This document shows positions 5,693 through 14,840 of a DNA stretch of 15,958 nt, in pieces. The position numbers and the translations under genes were made by a program. The stretch comes from CAZXBB01 sp964638815. GTDB lineage: Bacteria; Planctomycetota; Phycisphaerae; Phycisphaerales; SM1A02. The first letter of the stretch is position 1, and each line of letters begins with the position of its first letter. The notes under the pieces are model-generated. The model was not told the origin of the DNA, ran no database searches, and saw only the letters and a list, made by a program, of their open reading frames with translations. The stretch spans positions 1 to 15,958 of the forward strand of contig CAZXBB010000377.1 of the NCBI GenBank assembly GCA_964638815.1. The letters run 5' to 3'.

Positions 5693-7429
5693 ATGGCACA
5701 AATCCTTGTCGTCGACGACATGGCAGTCTTCCGCGAACCGATTGCGGCGGCCCTGCGCGCCGACGGCTTCGAAGTCATCTGTGCTTCGAACGGCCGGGAG
5801 GCGCTCGAGGCACTCGATGCCCACCGCCCCGCGCTCATGCTCCTCGATGTGTCGATGCCGGGAATGAACGGGATCGATGTTCTTCGGACGGTGCGGAGGA
5901 GAGGTATTGACAGCGAGGTCATTCTGCTCACCTCGGTCGCCGAGCGCGGGTGCGTCCTCGATGCTCGTCGCCTGGGTGTGCGGCACTATCTCCTGAAATC
6001 GCAGTTCTCGATGTCTGAACTCGTGCGCCGAGTCAACGACTGTCTCGCAGATCAAGGTCCGGTGGCGGCCGAACAGGAAGTGGACGGGGCACAGCAGGCG
6101 GTGCCGCCGGTTGGGTCAGACCCCATCCCAAACCCGCGCGAAGAGCTCAAGAACGCCAGGTCGATCCTCCGCAGATCAGATGTCCTCGATCGGATCGCGG
6201 CGGCCGCCGAGTTGAAGTCCTTCTCGCCTGTCGTCTCCAAGCTGCTCCAACTCACACAAAGCGATCGCAGCTCGATGGAGCAGATCGTCAAGACTGTCAA
6301 GCAGGATCAAGGCGTCGCTCTGCGCATCCTCAAGCTTGCGAACTCAGCGGTGTATACACGTGGTGCTCCCGTCGAGTCCATTGAGAAGGCTGTGACGCGC
6401 ATCGGGCTCTCGCAGATCCGCCAGGCCGTCCTGAACATCGGTGTTGTGGAATCGCTGTCCAGTGCGTTCGAGGGTCAGGCTATCGATGCCGCCCAGTACT
6501 GGGAGCACTCGCTGGCATGCGGGCTGATCGCCGCCCAAATCTCCCGACACCGCGATGGTGAAACGGATGACGTGGCGTTCACAATGGGGCTGATGCACGA
6601 CGTCGGGCGCGTCATGCTGGCCTCTACGTTCCCTGAAGAATACGCAAAGGTGATCGAGACCGCCGACAGGCTCTCTCTGCCGCTGGAACAGGTTGAGACC
6701 AGACTGCTGATGGTCAATCACGCAGACTGCATGGATCGGCTCCTGCACCAGTGGGGATTCCCGAAGGAGCTGATCGATCCGGTCGTGTTTCACCATCTCT
6801 CCCTCGGCAACGCCCGGCACATCGCACCCCGTCGTGTTGAGGCGATCGCAACCCTATCGCTGGCGAATCGCCTCGCGCACGCTCTCCTGCTCGGGTCCTC
6901 CGGAAACGATGCGCTGTATCCGACGGACGAACACTGTCGCCTGTTGGAGGTTCCCACACACGTCATCGATGAGATCGAAGACCGGACCCGAGAGCAAACC
7001 ATGTCGCTGCGACTGGCGATGCTGGCACATGCGGATACCACAACCGTGCCGGATCAGCGTGACGTGCTACGAGGATCGCTGCAGGCGGAGGTTGTTCCGT
7101 TGTACATCAGCGAGAGCTCTGAGCTTGACGGGTTCCGTCTCTTCCTCCGTCAGGTGTGCCCGCCGAGCGACCATTCCCCGACCATCGCCGTCGTGAACAT
7201 GCCGGACGCAGCGGTCGCCACGCATTTGAACCATCTTCTCTGCGCCGCGGAGTTGAAGGCATCCGTTTCGAAGCTGCCCGCGATTGTTCTCACTCCGAAG
7301 CCCGAGACCGTATCCGCGCCCGCGTTCGGCGGAAGGCAGATCATCCCCGTTCGTGTTCCCACGCGCTGCTCAACTCTGGTCGATACGCTGAACCGCACGG
7401 CCTCCACCCAGGATCGCGCCGCCGCATAG
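5693..7429 (+). CDS. Receiver-HDOD response regulator
   Basis: This is a 578-aa cytoplasmic signalling protein and the first gene of a three-gene operon. Residues 1-125 are a canonical receiver: acidic pair D8-D9, phosphoacceptor D52 in LMLLDVSMPGMNG, T80 and K102. Residues ~170-400 form an HDOD domain (LPVVSKLLQLT-like FSPVVSKLLQLTQSD, ILKLANSAVY, AVTRIGLSQIRQAVLNI, GLMHDVGRVMLAS). Here H302-D303 are kept, although HDOD proteins usually lack a complete HD catalytic set. Residues ~465-578 form an extra alpha/beta region (TIAVVNMPDAAV, PAIVLTPKP) that I cannot assign and that may be a degenerate receiver. A GGGGTGG stretch precedes the ATG. The neighbouring hybrid kinase starts about 20-30 bases downstream and is the likely phosphodonor. 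HDOD outputs usually act by protein interaction, and the target here is unknown. Confidence 0.9.
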   Translation: MAQILVVDDMAVFREPIAAALRADGFEVICASNGREALEALDAHRPALMLLDVSMPGMNGIDVLRTVRRRGIDSEVILLTSVAERGCVLDARRLGVRHYLLKSQFSMSELVRRVNDCLADQGPVAAEQEVDGAQQAVPPVGSDPIPNPREELKNARSILRRSDVLDRIAAAAELKSFSPVVSKLLQLTQSDRSSMEQIVKTVKQDQGVALRILKLANSAVYTRGAPVESIEKAVTRIGLSQIRQAVLNIGVVESLSSAFEGQAIDAAQYWEHSLACGLIAAQISRHRDGETDDVAFTMGLMHDVGRVMLASTFPEEYAKVIETADRLSLPLEQVETRLLMVNHADCMDRLLHQWGFPKELIDPVVFHHLSLGNARHIAPRRVEAIATLSLANRLAHALLLGSSGNDALYPTDEHCRLLEVPTHVIDEIEDRTREQTMSLRLAMLAHADTTTVPDQRDVLRGSLQAEVVPLYISESSELDGFRLFLRQVCPPSDHSPTIAVVNMPDAAVATHLNHLLCAAELKASVSKLPAIVLTPKPETVSAPAFGGRQIIPVRVPTRCSTLVDTLNRTASTQDRAAA

Positions 7430-7448
7430 CCGTTCCGCACATTGGCGG

Positions 7449-10400
7449 ATGGACCCAGCCATGAAGCTCAATACACTCTCTCCAATCGATGTCTCCCGGC
7501 CATGGATTCTCCGCTCCGGCTGGAGACTTCATGTGATGCTGCTCGTGATTCTGGCGATCCCCGCGAGCCTGCTGGTCGTATCCATCATGCTTCCAGCCCA
7601 ACGTCAACTGGAGGCGCGAACAAGGCAGGAGAACGAGCTCGTCAGTCGACTGCTGGCGCACTTCGTCGAGGATGACCTGGGCTCATTGAGTGCCTCGATC
7701 GATCGGGTGGCTGGGCTGCCGGCCTTGTCGGATGCCATTCGGGCGCAACACGGCGACAACGTCGCATCGCACCTTCGATCGCTGGTGCACTCGAACCCGA
7801 GGATCTCCCGCGCATTCATCACCGATCTGAGCGGCATCGAGCGATTCGACTATCCTCACGATCCAACCGTCATTGGCGTCGACTTTTCGCATCGCGATTG
7901 GTACCGGGGAGTTTCGCAGACCAACCAGGTCTATGTTTCAGAGGTCTATCGAAGAGCCGCGTTGGGGCAGCCCATGGTGGTCTCCATCGCTGCGCCGGTC
8001 CGCAGTACAGACGACACGACCACTGCGTTTCTTGTCGCCCAGTACTCCGTGGACGATCTGCAGGCGCGCATCTTCTCGCTCGCGCTGGGAGAGGCAACGG
8101 GGCTGGCGATTATCATCATTGATCAACACCAGCAATTGGCCGGGGCGAGCACCGGAGCCGGCGTTCAGACGCGCCTGCGGTCGATTACGGCCATCGCGGG
8201 CTCAGCGACAAGCGGTACGCACGTCGCAACCCTTGAGGACGGAGAAGAATACCTGATCAGTTCCACAGCCATTCCCACACCCCGCTGGACTGCGGTCGCG
8301 TACCGCTCCCTGAAGGTCGTCCAGGCTCCAGCGGCCGCCCAATGGCGCACGATCGTGATCATGTTCGTTGCCTGTCTTGCCATGATGACATTGATGGGCG
8401 CGGTCGCCCACCGGGCGCTGCGCCGCTACGCAACCGCGCTGGAGGAGGCCGGTGCCGCCCTGCGGCAGACGACTCAAGTCGCGGAACGGGCCAATGACGC
8501 GAAGAGTGAGTTTCTCGCGGTCATGAGTCACGAATTGCGCACGCCGCTGAATGGTGTCGTCGGGATGACCGAACTCCTCCGGACCACACCCCTGTCGGAT
8601 CGCCAGAGGCGCTTCGTGGATGCTTGCCACCACAGCGCCGATGCGCTCCTCTCGCTCATCAACGACATCCTTGACCTCTCGAAGATCGAGGCGGATCGGC
8701 TTGAACTGATCGCCGATGAGTTTGCCCTGCACCACTGCATCGACGACAGTGTCGCCCTGCTCGCTCATCGTGCCCACGAGCAGAACCTGGAGTTGAACTA
8801 CACGATCGATCCGCTGATCCGCCGCCGCGTCGTGGGTGACCCTGTACGCCTGCGGCAGGTGATCACGAACCTGCTCAGCAACGCGGTCAAGTTCACCGAG
8901 TCCGGTCAGGTCGTCCTGCGAGCCGCACTGGACTGGCAGGACAGTGCCTCGCTCATGGTCCGCTGCTCGGTCACCGATTCGGGGGTCGGAATCAGTGCCG
9001 ATCGGCTCGGACAGGTGTTCGAGGCCTTCTCCCAGGTGGATCAGTCCAGCACGCGCCGACATGGCGGAACGGGGCTTGGACTGTCGATCTGCACGAGACT
9101 CGTTCAGGCGATGGGCGGCGAGATTGGAGTGGAGAGTGAGGAAGGCCAGGGCTCCACGTTCTGGTTCACGGTTCGACTCGAGAAATGCGCCGCCGGTGCC
9201 GTCGATCCGCTTCGCGCGCCGGAGGACCTCAAGGGACTTCGCGTGGTGATCGTCACTGACAACGAGTCGAGCGGGCAGGCGCTGGTCGAGACGTTCGCAA
9301 GTTGGGATATTCACCCGGACTTGATTTTCCCATCCGCGGACGCCTACGCGTGCATCGCTGATGCAGATCCCGCATCGCCTCCGTTCGATCTGGTGATCTT
9401 CGATCTGCCGGTTGTGGACGGGGAGGGCGCTCGGCTGGCGCGACGGCTCGTTGAAGAAAAGCGCACCTTGCCGATCCCGACGTTCGTGCTGGTTCCAACA
9501 ACCTCGGACTGCAACGAGTTTGGGCACGCTCGGGTGGTCCATCGCTGCCTCCGCAAGCCGCCCAGCGCCTCGGAGCTCCTCGACGCATTGCTCGACACGT
9601 TTTGCGCTGAACATCCGCGGGAGAGCCGGGCGCCGCAATCCGTGCCGCCGGCTACCGGCGCTATGAACGGCCTGCGCGTCCTGATCGCCGAGGACAACCC
9701 CACCAACAGACTTTTCGTAAGCGAGGTCCTGACGGCCGCCGGATGCGAATGTGAACTCGCCGGCGACGGCGAGCAGGCGGTCGCTGCCTATCAGTCACGA
9801 AGCTGCGACCTGATTCTGATGGACTGCCACATGCCGAGCATGGACGGTTTCGCGGCCACCGCTGCGATCCGTAGCCTCGAATCCGAGTCAGCCGGAGGCG
9901 CCCACGTTCCGATCATCGCGCTCACAGCCAAGGCAGTGAAGGGTGATCGTGAACAGTGTCTTGCATCGGGGATGGACGATTATCTGTCCAAGCCGGTGAC
10001 CGCCAAACAACTGCTCGAAACTGCGGCGCGATGGACGAAATCATCTCCGCCCTACGGCGAGTCGATCGACCATCATGACGGGGACGAGGCAACACCGCCG
10101 ATTGATGTCGATGCCGCTCTTGCGCGTTGCATGGGAAAGCATTACCTGCTCTCACTGACCCTGGAGAGCTTCGCAAGCGAAGCACCGGGCTATCTGCAGC
10201 GACTGCAGACCGGTCTCTCGGAGCACGTCGCCGTACAGGTCCGGGAGGCGGCCCATGCCCTCAAGGGAGCGGCCAGCGTGGTTTCGGCCTCTCGGGCACA
10301 CGACCTGGCGGCAAAGATGGAGGATCTCGCCGGTCGCGATGAGCTCGACTCATGCGTACCGGTGCTGGCAGCGATGCGTGCGGAACTGGAGCGATGCCTG

Positions 10401-10487
10401 GCTCTTGTCGCCGAGGTTCGCGCGCGACCACCCTTCGCCACTGAGGATCATAGGGAGCCGGATGATGCACGTGCTGGTAGTCGATGA
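7449..10487 (+). CDS. Membrane hybrid histidine kinase with HPt domain
   Basis: This 1012-aa sensor kinase has one transmembrane helix at about residues 27-50 (VMLLVILAIPASLLVVSIML) and a second at about 299-322. Between them is a dCache-type extracytoplasmic sensor (FITDLSGIERFDYP, VDFSHRDWYRGV, VYVSEVYRRAALGQPMVVS). HisKA carries H361 in SHELRTPLNG. The HATPase shows the N box (VITNLLSNAVKF), G1 at D510 (DSGVGIS) and G2 GGTGLGLS near 540. A first receiver-like domain (about 594-715) has D652 and a KPP lysine, but TD replaces the usual acidic pair. A canonical receiver (about 738-860) has D792, and HPt has H936 in HALKGAA. This is a complete multistep phosphorelay chain. The start may be ATG 7461 instead, which has better spacing from a GGCGGATGG stretch. 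The 3' end overlaps the next gene by about 25 bases. The signal is unknown. Confidence 0.95.
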   Translation: MDPAMKLNTLSPIDVSRPWILRSGWRLHVMLLVILAIPASLLVVSIMLPAQRQLEARTRQENELVSRLLAHFVEDDLGSLSASIDRVAGLPALSDAIRAQHGDNVASHLRSLVHSNPRISRAFITDLSGIERFDYPHDPTVIGVDFSHRDWYRGVSQTNQVYVSEVYRRAALGQPMVVSIAAPVRSTDDTTTAFLVAQYSVDDLQARIFSLALGEATGLAIIIIDQHQQLAGASTGAGVQTRLRSITAIAGSATSGTHVATLEDGEEYLISSTAIPTPRWTAVAYRSLKVVQAPAAAQWRTIVIMFVACLAMMTLMGAVAHRALRRYATALEEAGAALRQTTQVAERANDAKSEFLAVMSHELRTPLNGVVGMTELLRTTPLSDRQRRFVDACHHSADALLSLINDILDLSKIEADRLELIADEFALHHCIDDSVALLAHRAHEQNLELNYTIDPLIRRRVVGDPVRLRQVITNLLSNAVKFTESGQVVLRAALDWQDSASLMVRCSVTDSGVGISADRLGQVFEAFSQVDQSSTRRHGGTGLGLSICTRLVQAMGGEIGVESEEGQGSTFWFTVRLEKCAAGAVDPLRAPEDLKGLRVVIVTDNESSGQALVETFASWDIHPDLIFPSADAYACIADADPASPPFDLVIFDLPVVDGEGARLARRLVEEKRTLPIPTFVLVPTTSDCNEFGHARVVHRCLRKPPSASELLDALLDTFCAEHPRESRAPQSVPPATGAMNGLRVLIAEDNPTNRLFVSEVLTAAGCECELAGDGEQAVAAYQSRSCDLILMDCHMPSMDGFAATAAIRSLESESAGGAHVPIIALTAKAVKGDREQCLASGMDDYLSKPVTAKQLLETAARWTKSSPPYGESIDHHDGDEATPPIDVDAALARCMGKHYLLSLTLESFASEAPGYLQRLQTGLSEHVAVQVREAAHALKGAASVVSASRAHDLAAKMEDLAGRDELDSCVPVLAAMRAELERCLALVAEVRARPPFATEDHREPDDARAGSR

Positions 10488-11481
10488 CGAAGTGGTGACA
10501 CGAACGCTGCTGGTGGGCACGCTGGAGGGTGCCGGCTATGACGTCACTGTCGCCTCGGACGGGCATCGGGCGCTCGACATACTGCGGACCACTGAGTGCC
10601 AGCTCGTCGTCTCCGACTGGGAAATGCCCGGACTCAACGGCATTGAACTCTGTCATGCCGTCCGCAGCGACTTCGAGCGGTACATCTACTTCATCATGCT
10701 CACCGCCCATGATCAGGCCCAGGACGTACTGGACGGCCTGAACGCCGGAGCGGATGACTTCGTCACAAAGCCATTCAACCCCCACGAAATCCTCGTTCGG
10801 TTGCTCGCCGGGCAACGCATTCTCACGCTGCAATCGGCTGAGCTGACGATCTTCACTCTCGCTCGACTGGCCGAGTCCAGAGACCCGGAGACTGGGGCGC
10901 ATCTTGAGCGAGTGCGCAGTTATTGTCGAGCCCTGGCTCGACGGCTGCAGGAAACGCGAGCCGCGGGGGATGAGGTCGATGAGCGGTACATCCGTCTCAT
11001 CTACCAGACGAGCCCGCTCCATGACATCGGGAAGGTCGCCATCCCTGACTGCGTGCTTCTCAAGCCTGGCAGTCTCAGTGCGGACGAATTCGAGATCATG
11101 AAGACGCACACTACGCACGGCGCACGCACCCTCGATGCGGCGGTGCATCGCTACCCGAACGCCATCTTTCTCCGGATGGCGCGGGATATCGCTCTGACGC
11201 ATCACGAGCGGTACGACGGCAGAGGCTACCCACAGGGACTCGAGGCCGAGGCGATCCCGCTCTGCGGCCGGATCGTGGCGTGCGCTGACGTGTACGATGC
11301 GCTCAGCTCGAAGCGTGTGTACAAGGAAGCATTCACGCACACGATCGCGTGCTCCATGATTCGCGAAGGACGAGGTACGCAGTTCGATCCCATCATCGTG
11401 GATGCATTCGACGCCTGCGAATCGGAGTTCATTGACATCCGCAGCCAGTTCGGCGACTCGACATTGCCATGTGCTGCGTAG
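10462..11481 (+). CDS. Receiver-HD-GYP phosphodiesterase, RpfG-like
   Basis: This is a 339-aa cytoplasmic response regulator. Residues 1-120 form a receiver (D8-D9, phosphoacceptor D52 in VVSDWEMPGLNG, TAHD, KPFNP). Residues ~135-325 form an HD-GYP domain with all key motifs: HLERVRSYC, H187-D188 in LHDIGKVAIPD, HTTHGARTL, HHERYDGRGYP (GYP at 255-257) and ACADVYDALSSKRVYK. Members of this family hydrolyse cyclic di-GMP, so activity is likely. GGGAG lies four bases before ATG 10462 and seven before ATG 10465, and either could be used. The start lies inside the 3' end of the hybrid kinase gene, which indicates translational coupling. The kinase's HPt domain (H936) is the obvious phosphodonor. 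No GGDEF cyclase is present in the window. Confidence 0.93.
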   Translation: MMHVLVVDDEVVTRTLLVGTLEGAGYDVTVASDGHRALDILRTTECQLVVSDWEMPGLNGIELCHAVRSDFERYIYFIMLTAHDQAQDVLDGLNAGADDFVTKPFNPHEILVRLLAGQRILTLQSAELTIFTLARLAESRDPETGAHLERVRSYCRALARRLQETRAAGDEVDERYIRLIYQTSPLHDIGKVAIPDCVLLKPGSLSADEFEIMKTHTTHGARTLDAAVHRYPNAIFLRMARDIALTHHERYDGRGYPQGLEAEAIPLCGRIVACADVYDALSSKRVYKEAFTHTIACSMIREGRGTQFDPIIVDAFDACESEFIDIRSQFGDSTLPCAA

Positions 11482-12027
11482 TCGAATTCGGCGCGCCAAC
11501 CCCAGGCTCGTAGATCCCGATCCCGAAGCCTGCAGCCCGCCGACCCGGCCACCGACCCACCGCACCGACCCGGCGCACTCACGCGCGTTGCACGTCTCGA
11601 CGTTGGCTTCCGGGTCGTACGCGTGCGTCGCGTGAACCACGGCGTCGACGCATACCTGGAAGGTCGGGAATGGCCCCGGGCTCCGCTGGCGCGAGGGTCG
11701 CGACCATCGCCACGGCGGCGACGGCCAGACCGAGGGTCAGCCGATCCGTCTCCTGCCTCCTGGTCGCGCGCGGGCTCGCCCGCGCCGTCTTTCTCGGCCG
11801 CCGCATCGTCCAGGATGCGGCGGACACCCGGGTCGCAGCTTAACAGCCCGTCAGGCGGCACGTCGCACCCGTGCAGCAACTTTTCGCCACATTCGCCGCG
11901 GGCCGGATCCCCGGGGAGACTCAATCGGGTCGGGCGGGAACCCGATGAGTACACGGAGGTACAATTCCTCGTGGGAACCGGGGGAGAGCGAAGACCGTCC
12001 GCGGCGGACGGATGCGAGGAAACCGAT
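11482..12027. other. 546-bp intergenic region without a supported gene
   Basis: Nothing here is a convincing gene. It contains repeated ACCGACCC/CCGACCCGGC words (11540-11574). On the minus strand from about 11827 there is a short frame with a signal-peptide-like stretch (RLTLGLAVAAVAMVATLAPA) that soon loses coding character. The plus-strand frame upstream of 12028 stays open to 11623 but is Arg/Ser/Pro-rich and unlike the protease family, so it was not used as an extended start. Confidence 0.6.
11954..11977 (+). promoter_or_regulatory. Possible -10 element before the metalloprotease
   Basis: TACAAT at 11960-11965 matches five of six -10 positions and lies about 63 bases before the ATG at 12028. 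It sits in the loop of an imperfect hairpin (CACGGAGG...CCTCGTG, one bulged base). No good -35 hexamer is seen at the right distance, so this is a weak call. Confidence 0.25.
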
Positions 12028-14817
12028 ATGCATGCCCGAAGCGACCTGCGACGCGTGATCCTGATCTCCGCGACCGTCCTCACCCTGGCCGGGGCAGCCG
12101 CGGCCGGCGAAGAAGAGGCGAAGAAGGACAAGCCCGACTTCCCGCCGTTCGAGAAAGTCTCCGAGGACTTCGAGGAGGTCGTCTCGACCGCCGACGGGTC
12201 GGAGCCGTTCTACCGCCTCTGGAAACGCGACAAGGACGCCCAGCTTCTGGCCGAGCTGCCGAAGGAGTTCGAGAAGACGAAGTTCTTCATCGTGCCCACC
12301 GTCGCCGGCGGCGATACCGAGCTCGGCGTGTACTCGATCTGGCACCACATGATCGGGCAGGACGCAAGCTACGTCCGCTGGGAGCGATACGACAAGCAGC
12401 TCGCGCTCATCGCGCCGAATCTCCAGTACCGCGCGACCGGCGACGCCGAGTCGAAGAGCGCGACCGAGCGCGTCTACACCGACCGGGTCGTCCTGACGGT
12501 GCCGATCGCGACGATGGGCCCGGGCGGGGGGCCGGTGATCGACCTCGACCAGATGCTCGTCCGCAACTCGTCGAAGTTCTTCGGACGCTTCACCGCCAAC
12601 GCCGACTTCGGGCTGACGAAGATCGACTCGGCGAAGGCATTCCCGCACAATCTCGAGCTGACGTTCGAGTTCCCGAGCGCCGACGGCCGGCTCGTGCAGA
12701 TCCACTACTCGATCGGCGCCCCGCCGGCCGATCCCAGCTACGAGCCGCGCGAGGCGGACCGCCGCGTCGGCTTCTACTACGTCGACTTCGTGGACCGCAG
12801 CAAGTACGAGGGCCCGTCGCCCAAGCGCCGGTACGTGACGCGGTGGCACCTCGAGAAGGCCGACCCATCGCTGAAGATGAGCCCGCCGAAACGACCCATC
12901 ATTTACCACATCGAGCACACGACGCCGATCCGGTACCGGCGCTGGGTGCGCGACGGCATCCTCGCGTGGAACCGCGCCTTCGAGCAGGTCGGGATCATCA
13001 ACGCCATCGAGGTCCACCAGCAGGACCAGCGCACCGGCGCGCACATGGACAAGGACCCGGAGGACCTCCGGTACAGCTTCGTGCGCTGGACGAACTCGTC
13101 GATGGGCTTCGCGATCGGCCCCGTGCACTCGAACCCCGAGACCGGGCAGATCTACGAAGCCGATATCGTGATGGACGAGAACTTCCTCCGCTCGTGGAAG
13201 GTCGATCGTCTTGACACCGAGCTTGCCGCGACCGCGATGGCCGCGCTCGACGCGGACCTCGCGGACTGGTTCACGGAGAACCCCGCGTGGGACCCGCGCT
13301 ATCGCTTCGCCGACGCGTCCGACCGCGCCGACGTGCTCCGCTACCAGCGGGCGCTGGCAGACGGGACCGCGGACGGCATCGAGCCGCCGCCGACGATGCT
13401 CCCGACCGTCTGGGACGTGCACCGCGCGCGGCTCGGCCTTCCGACCATGGCGTGCATGTGCCAGCGCGGCGCGTCATTCGGCGTCACGACGATGCGCGAC
13501 GCGATCGATCTCGCGATGGTCGCGCCGTACGGCGACGACGACGACGGCGACGACGGCGGGAAGGACGAGGACGCCAGCGACCTCGACGGTCTGCCCGAGG
13601 CGTTCGTCGGCCCGCTGCTCAAGGACGTCATCATGCACGAGGTCGGCCACACGATGGGCCTCATGCACAACTGGAAGGGCTCGGTCGCGCACGACTTCGC
13701 CGCGATCAACAGCGAGGCGATGAAGGGCACGACGCCGCTCGCCGGCACGGTCATGGACTACACGCCGACGAACATCGTCGTCGAGGGCGACGAGCTCGTG
13801 CAGGGCGACTTCACGAACATCGACATCGGTCCGTACGACATGTGGGCGATCGAGTGGGGCTACACGACGGAGGATCCGCTCCCGATCGCGCGGCGCGCGG
13901 CGGAGCCCGGCCTCGCGTTCTCGGCGGAGGAGGGGCAGGCCGGCCCCGATCCGCACGCGAAGGTCTGGGATCTCGGCGAGTACTCGGTGGACGAGTCGCG
14001 GGCAATCATGACGTTCGTCCGGACGGCGCGCGATCGCATCGTCGAACGCGGCGTGAAGGACAACGAGAGCTGGCAGAAGGCCCGCGAGATCTACGGGCAC
14101 CTGATCGGCATGCACTTCCAGGCGATCGCACGGGCGTCCAACTGGATCGGCGGGGCGTACGTGAACAAGTACCGGCGCGGCGACGAAGGCGCGCCCGACC
14201 CGGTCCGGCCCGTCGAGGTCGAGCGCCAGCGCGACGCGCTCGCGTTCATGATCGAGAGCGCCCTGGACGAGGACGCGTTCGGTCTCGACCCGGATCTCCT
14301 CGCCAGGCTCGGCGTCGACAACTGGTACGACGAGGGCTACAGCACGCCGCAGGACTACCCGATCCACGACCAGGTGCTCGGCATCCAGGCCGTCACGATG
14401 ACGCTGCTGCTCAACCCGACGCGTCTGCGCCGCATCCTTGACAACGAGGTGCGCACGCCGGCGGGCGCCGACGCGCTCACCGTACCGGAGGTGCTGAACG
14501 CGCTCCAGGCGGCGGTGTGGTCCGCACCGGAGCGCGCGCGCGGCTACACCGCGCGGAACCCGATGTTCTCCGGCATTCGGCGCAACCTCCAGCGCGAGCA
14601 CCTCGACCGGCTGATCGATCTCGCCCGGGGCATGCGCTGGCCAAACGCCTCCGGCGCGACGATCACGACGCTGGCCCGCGAGCAGCTCCGCGAGGTTCGC
14701 AAGCGGATCGAGGGGTACGGCAGCGTGAATTCGGACGACTACACGCGGGCGCACCTGAACGACGCGAAGGACCGGATCGACCAGGCGCTCGAGGCGGCGT
14801 ACTTCCGCACCGACTGA
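12028..14817 (+). CDS. Secreted zinc metalloprotease, DUF5117/DUF4953 type
   Basis: This 929-aa exported protein starts with a signal peptide (basic DLRR, then VILISATVLTLAGAAAA, with cleavage near residue 26). Residues ~30-270 match the DUF5118/DUF5117 region (YRLWKRDKDAQLLAELP, KFFIVPTVAGG, WERYDKQLALIAPNLQYRA). The central-to-C-terminal part is the DUF4953 metzincin-like catalytic region. It contains the 'I.YHIE...P..YR.WVRDGILAWNRAFEQVG' segment near 291-325, the zinc motif HEVGHTMGLMH with H537, E538, H541 and H547, and a Met-turn candidate M576 in GTVMDY. An acidic Asp/Gly insert (about 501-520) lies just before the catalytic helix. AGGA seven bases before the ATG supports the start. 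The upstream in-frame extension is rejected for its composition. Family length is usually around 800-900 aa, so the protein looks complete. The substrate is unknown, and periplasmic or extracellular peptide degradation is inferred. Confidence 0.93.
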   Translation: MHARSDLRRVILISATVLTLAGAAAAGEEEAKKDKPDFPPFEKVSEDFEEVVSTADGSEPFYRLWKRDKDAQLLAELPKEFEKTKFFIVPTVAGGDTELGVYSIWHHMIGQDASYVRWERYDKQLALIAPNLQYRATGDAESKSATERVYTDRVVLTVPIATMGPGGGPVIDLDQMLVRNSSKFFGRFTANADFGLTKIDSAKAFPHNLELTFEFPSADGRLVQIHYSIGAPPADPSYEPREADRRVGFYYVDFVDRSKYEGPSPKRRYVTRWHLEKADPSLKMSPPKRPIIYHIEHTTPIRYRRWVRDGILAWNRAFEQVGIINAIEVHQQDQRTGAHMDKDPEDLRYSFVRWTNSSMGFAIGPVHSNPETGQIYEADIVMDENFLRSWKVDRLDTELAATAMAALDADLADWFTENPAWDPRYRFADASDRADVLRYQRALADGTADGIEPPPTMLPTVWDVHRARLGLPTMACMCQRGASFGVTTMRDAIDLAMVAPYGDDDDGDDGGKDEDASDLDGLPEAFVGPLLKDVIMHEVGHTMGLMHNWKGSVAHDFAAINSEAMKGTTPLAGTVMDYTPTNIVVEGDELVQGDFTNIDIGPYDMWAIEWGYTTEDPLPIARRAAEPGLAFSAEEGQAGPDPHAKVWDLGEYSVDESRAIMTFVRTARDRIVERGVKDNESWQKAREIYGHLIGMHFQAIARASNWIGGAYVNKYRRGDEGAPDPVRPVEVERQRDALAFMIESALDEDAFGLDPDLLARLGVDNWYDEGYSTPQDYPIHDQVLGIQAVTMTLLLNPTRLRRILDNEVRTPAGADALTVPEVLNALQAAVWSAPERARGYTARNPMFSGIRRNLQREHLDRLIDLARGMRWPNASGATITTLAREQLREVRKRIEGYGSVNSDDYTRAHLNDAKDRIDQALEAAYFRTD

Positions 14818-14840
14818 CTCGCCGGGTACACCGCACGCCG

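Noticed and set aside
11623..12027. In-frame N-terminal extension of the metalloprotease
   Set aside because: Its composition is Arg/Pro/Ser-rich and a good ribosome site plus signal peptide mark the ATG at 12028.
11851..13422. 523-aa minus-strand frame antisense to the metalloprotease
   Set aside because: No motifs. Codon-shadow composition, and it overlaps a gene with strong family evidence.
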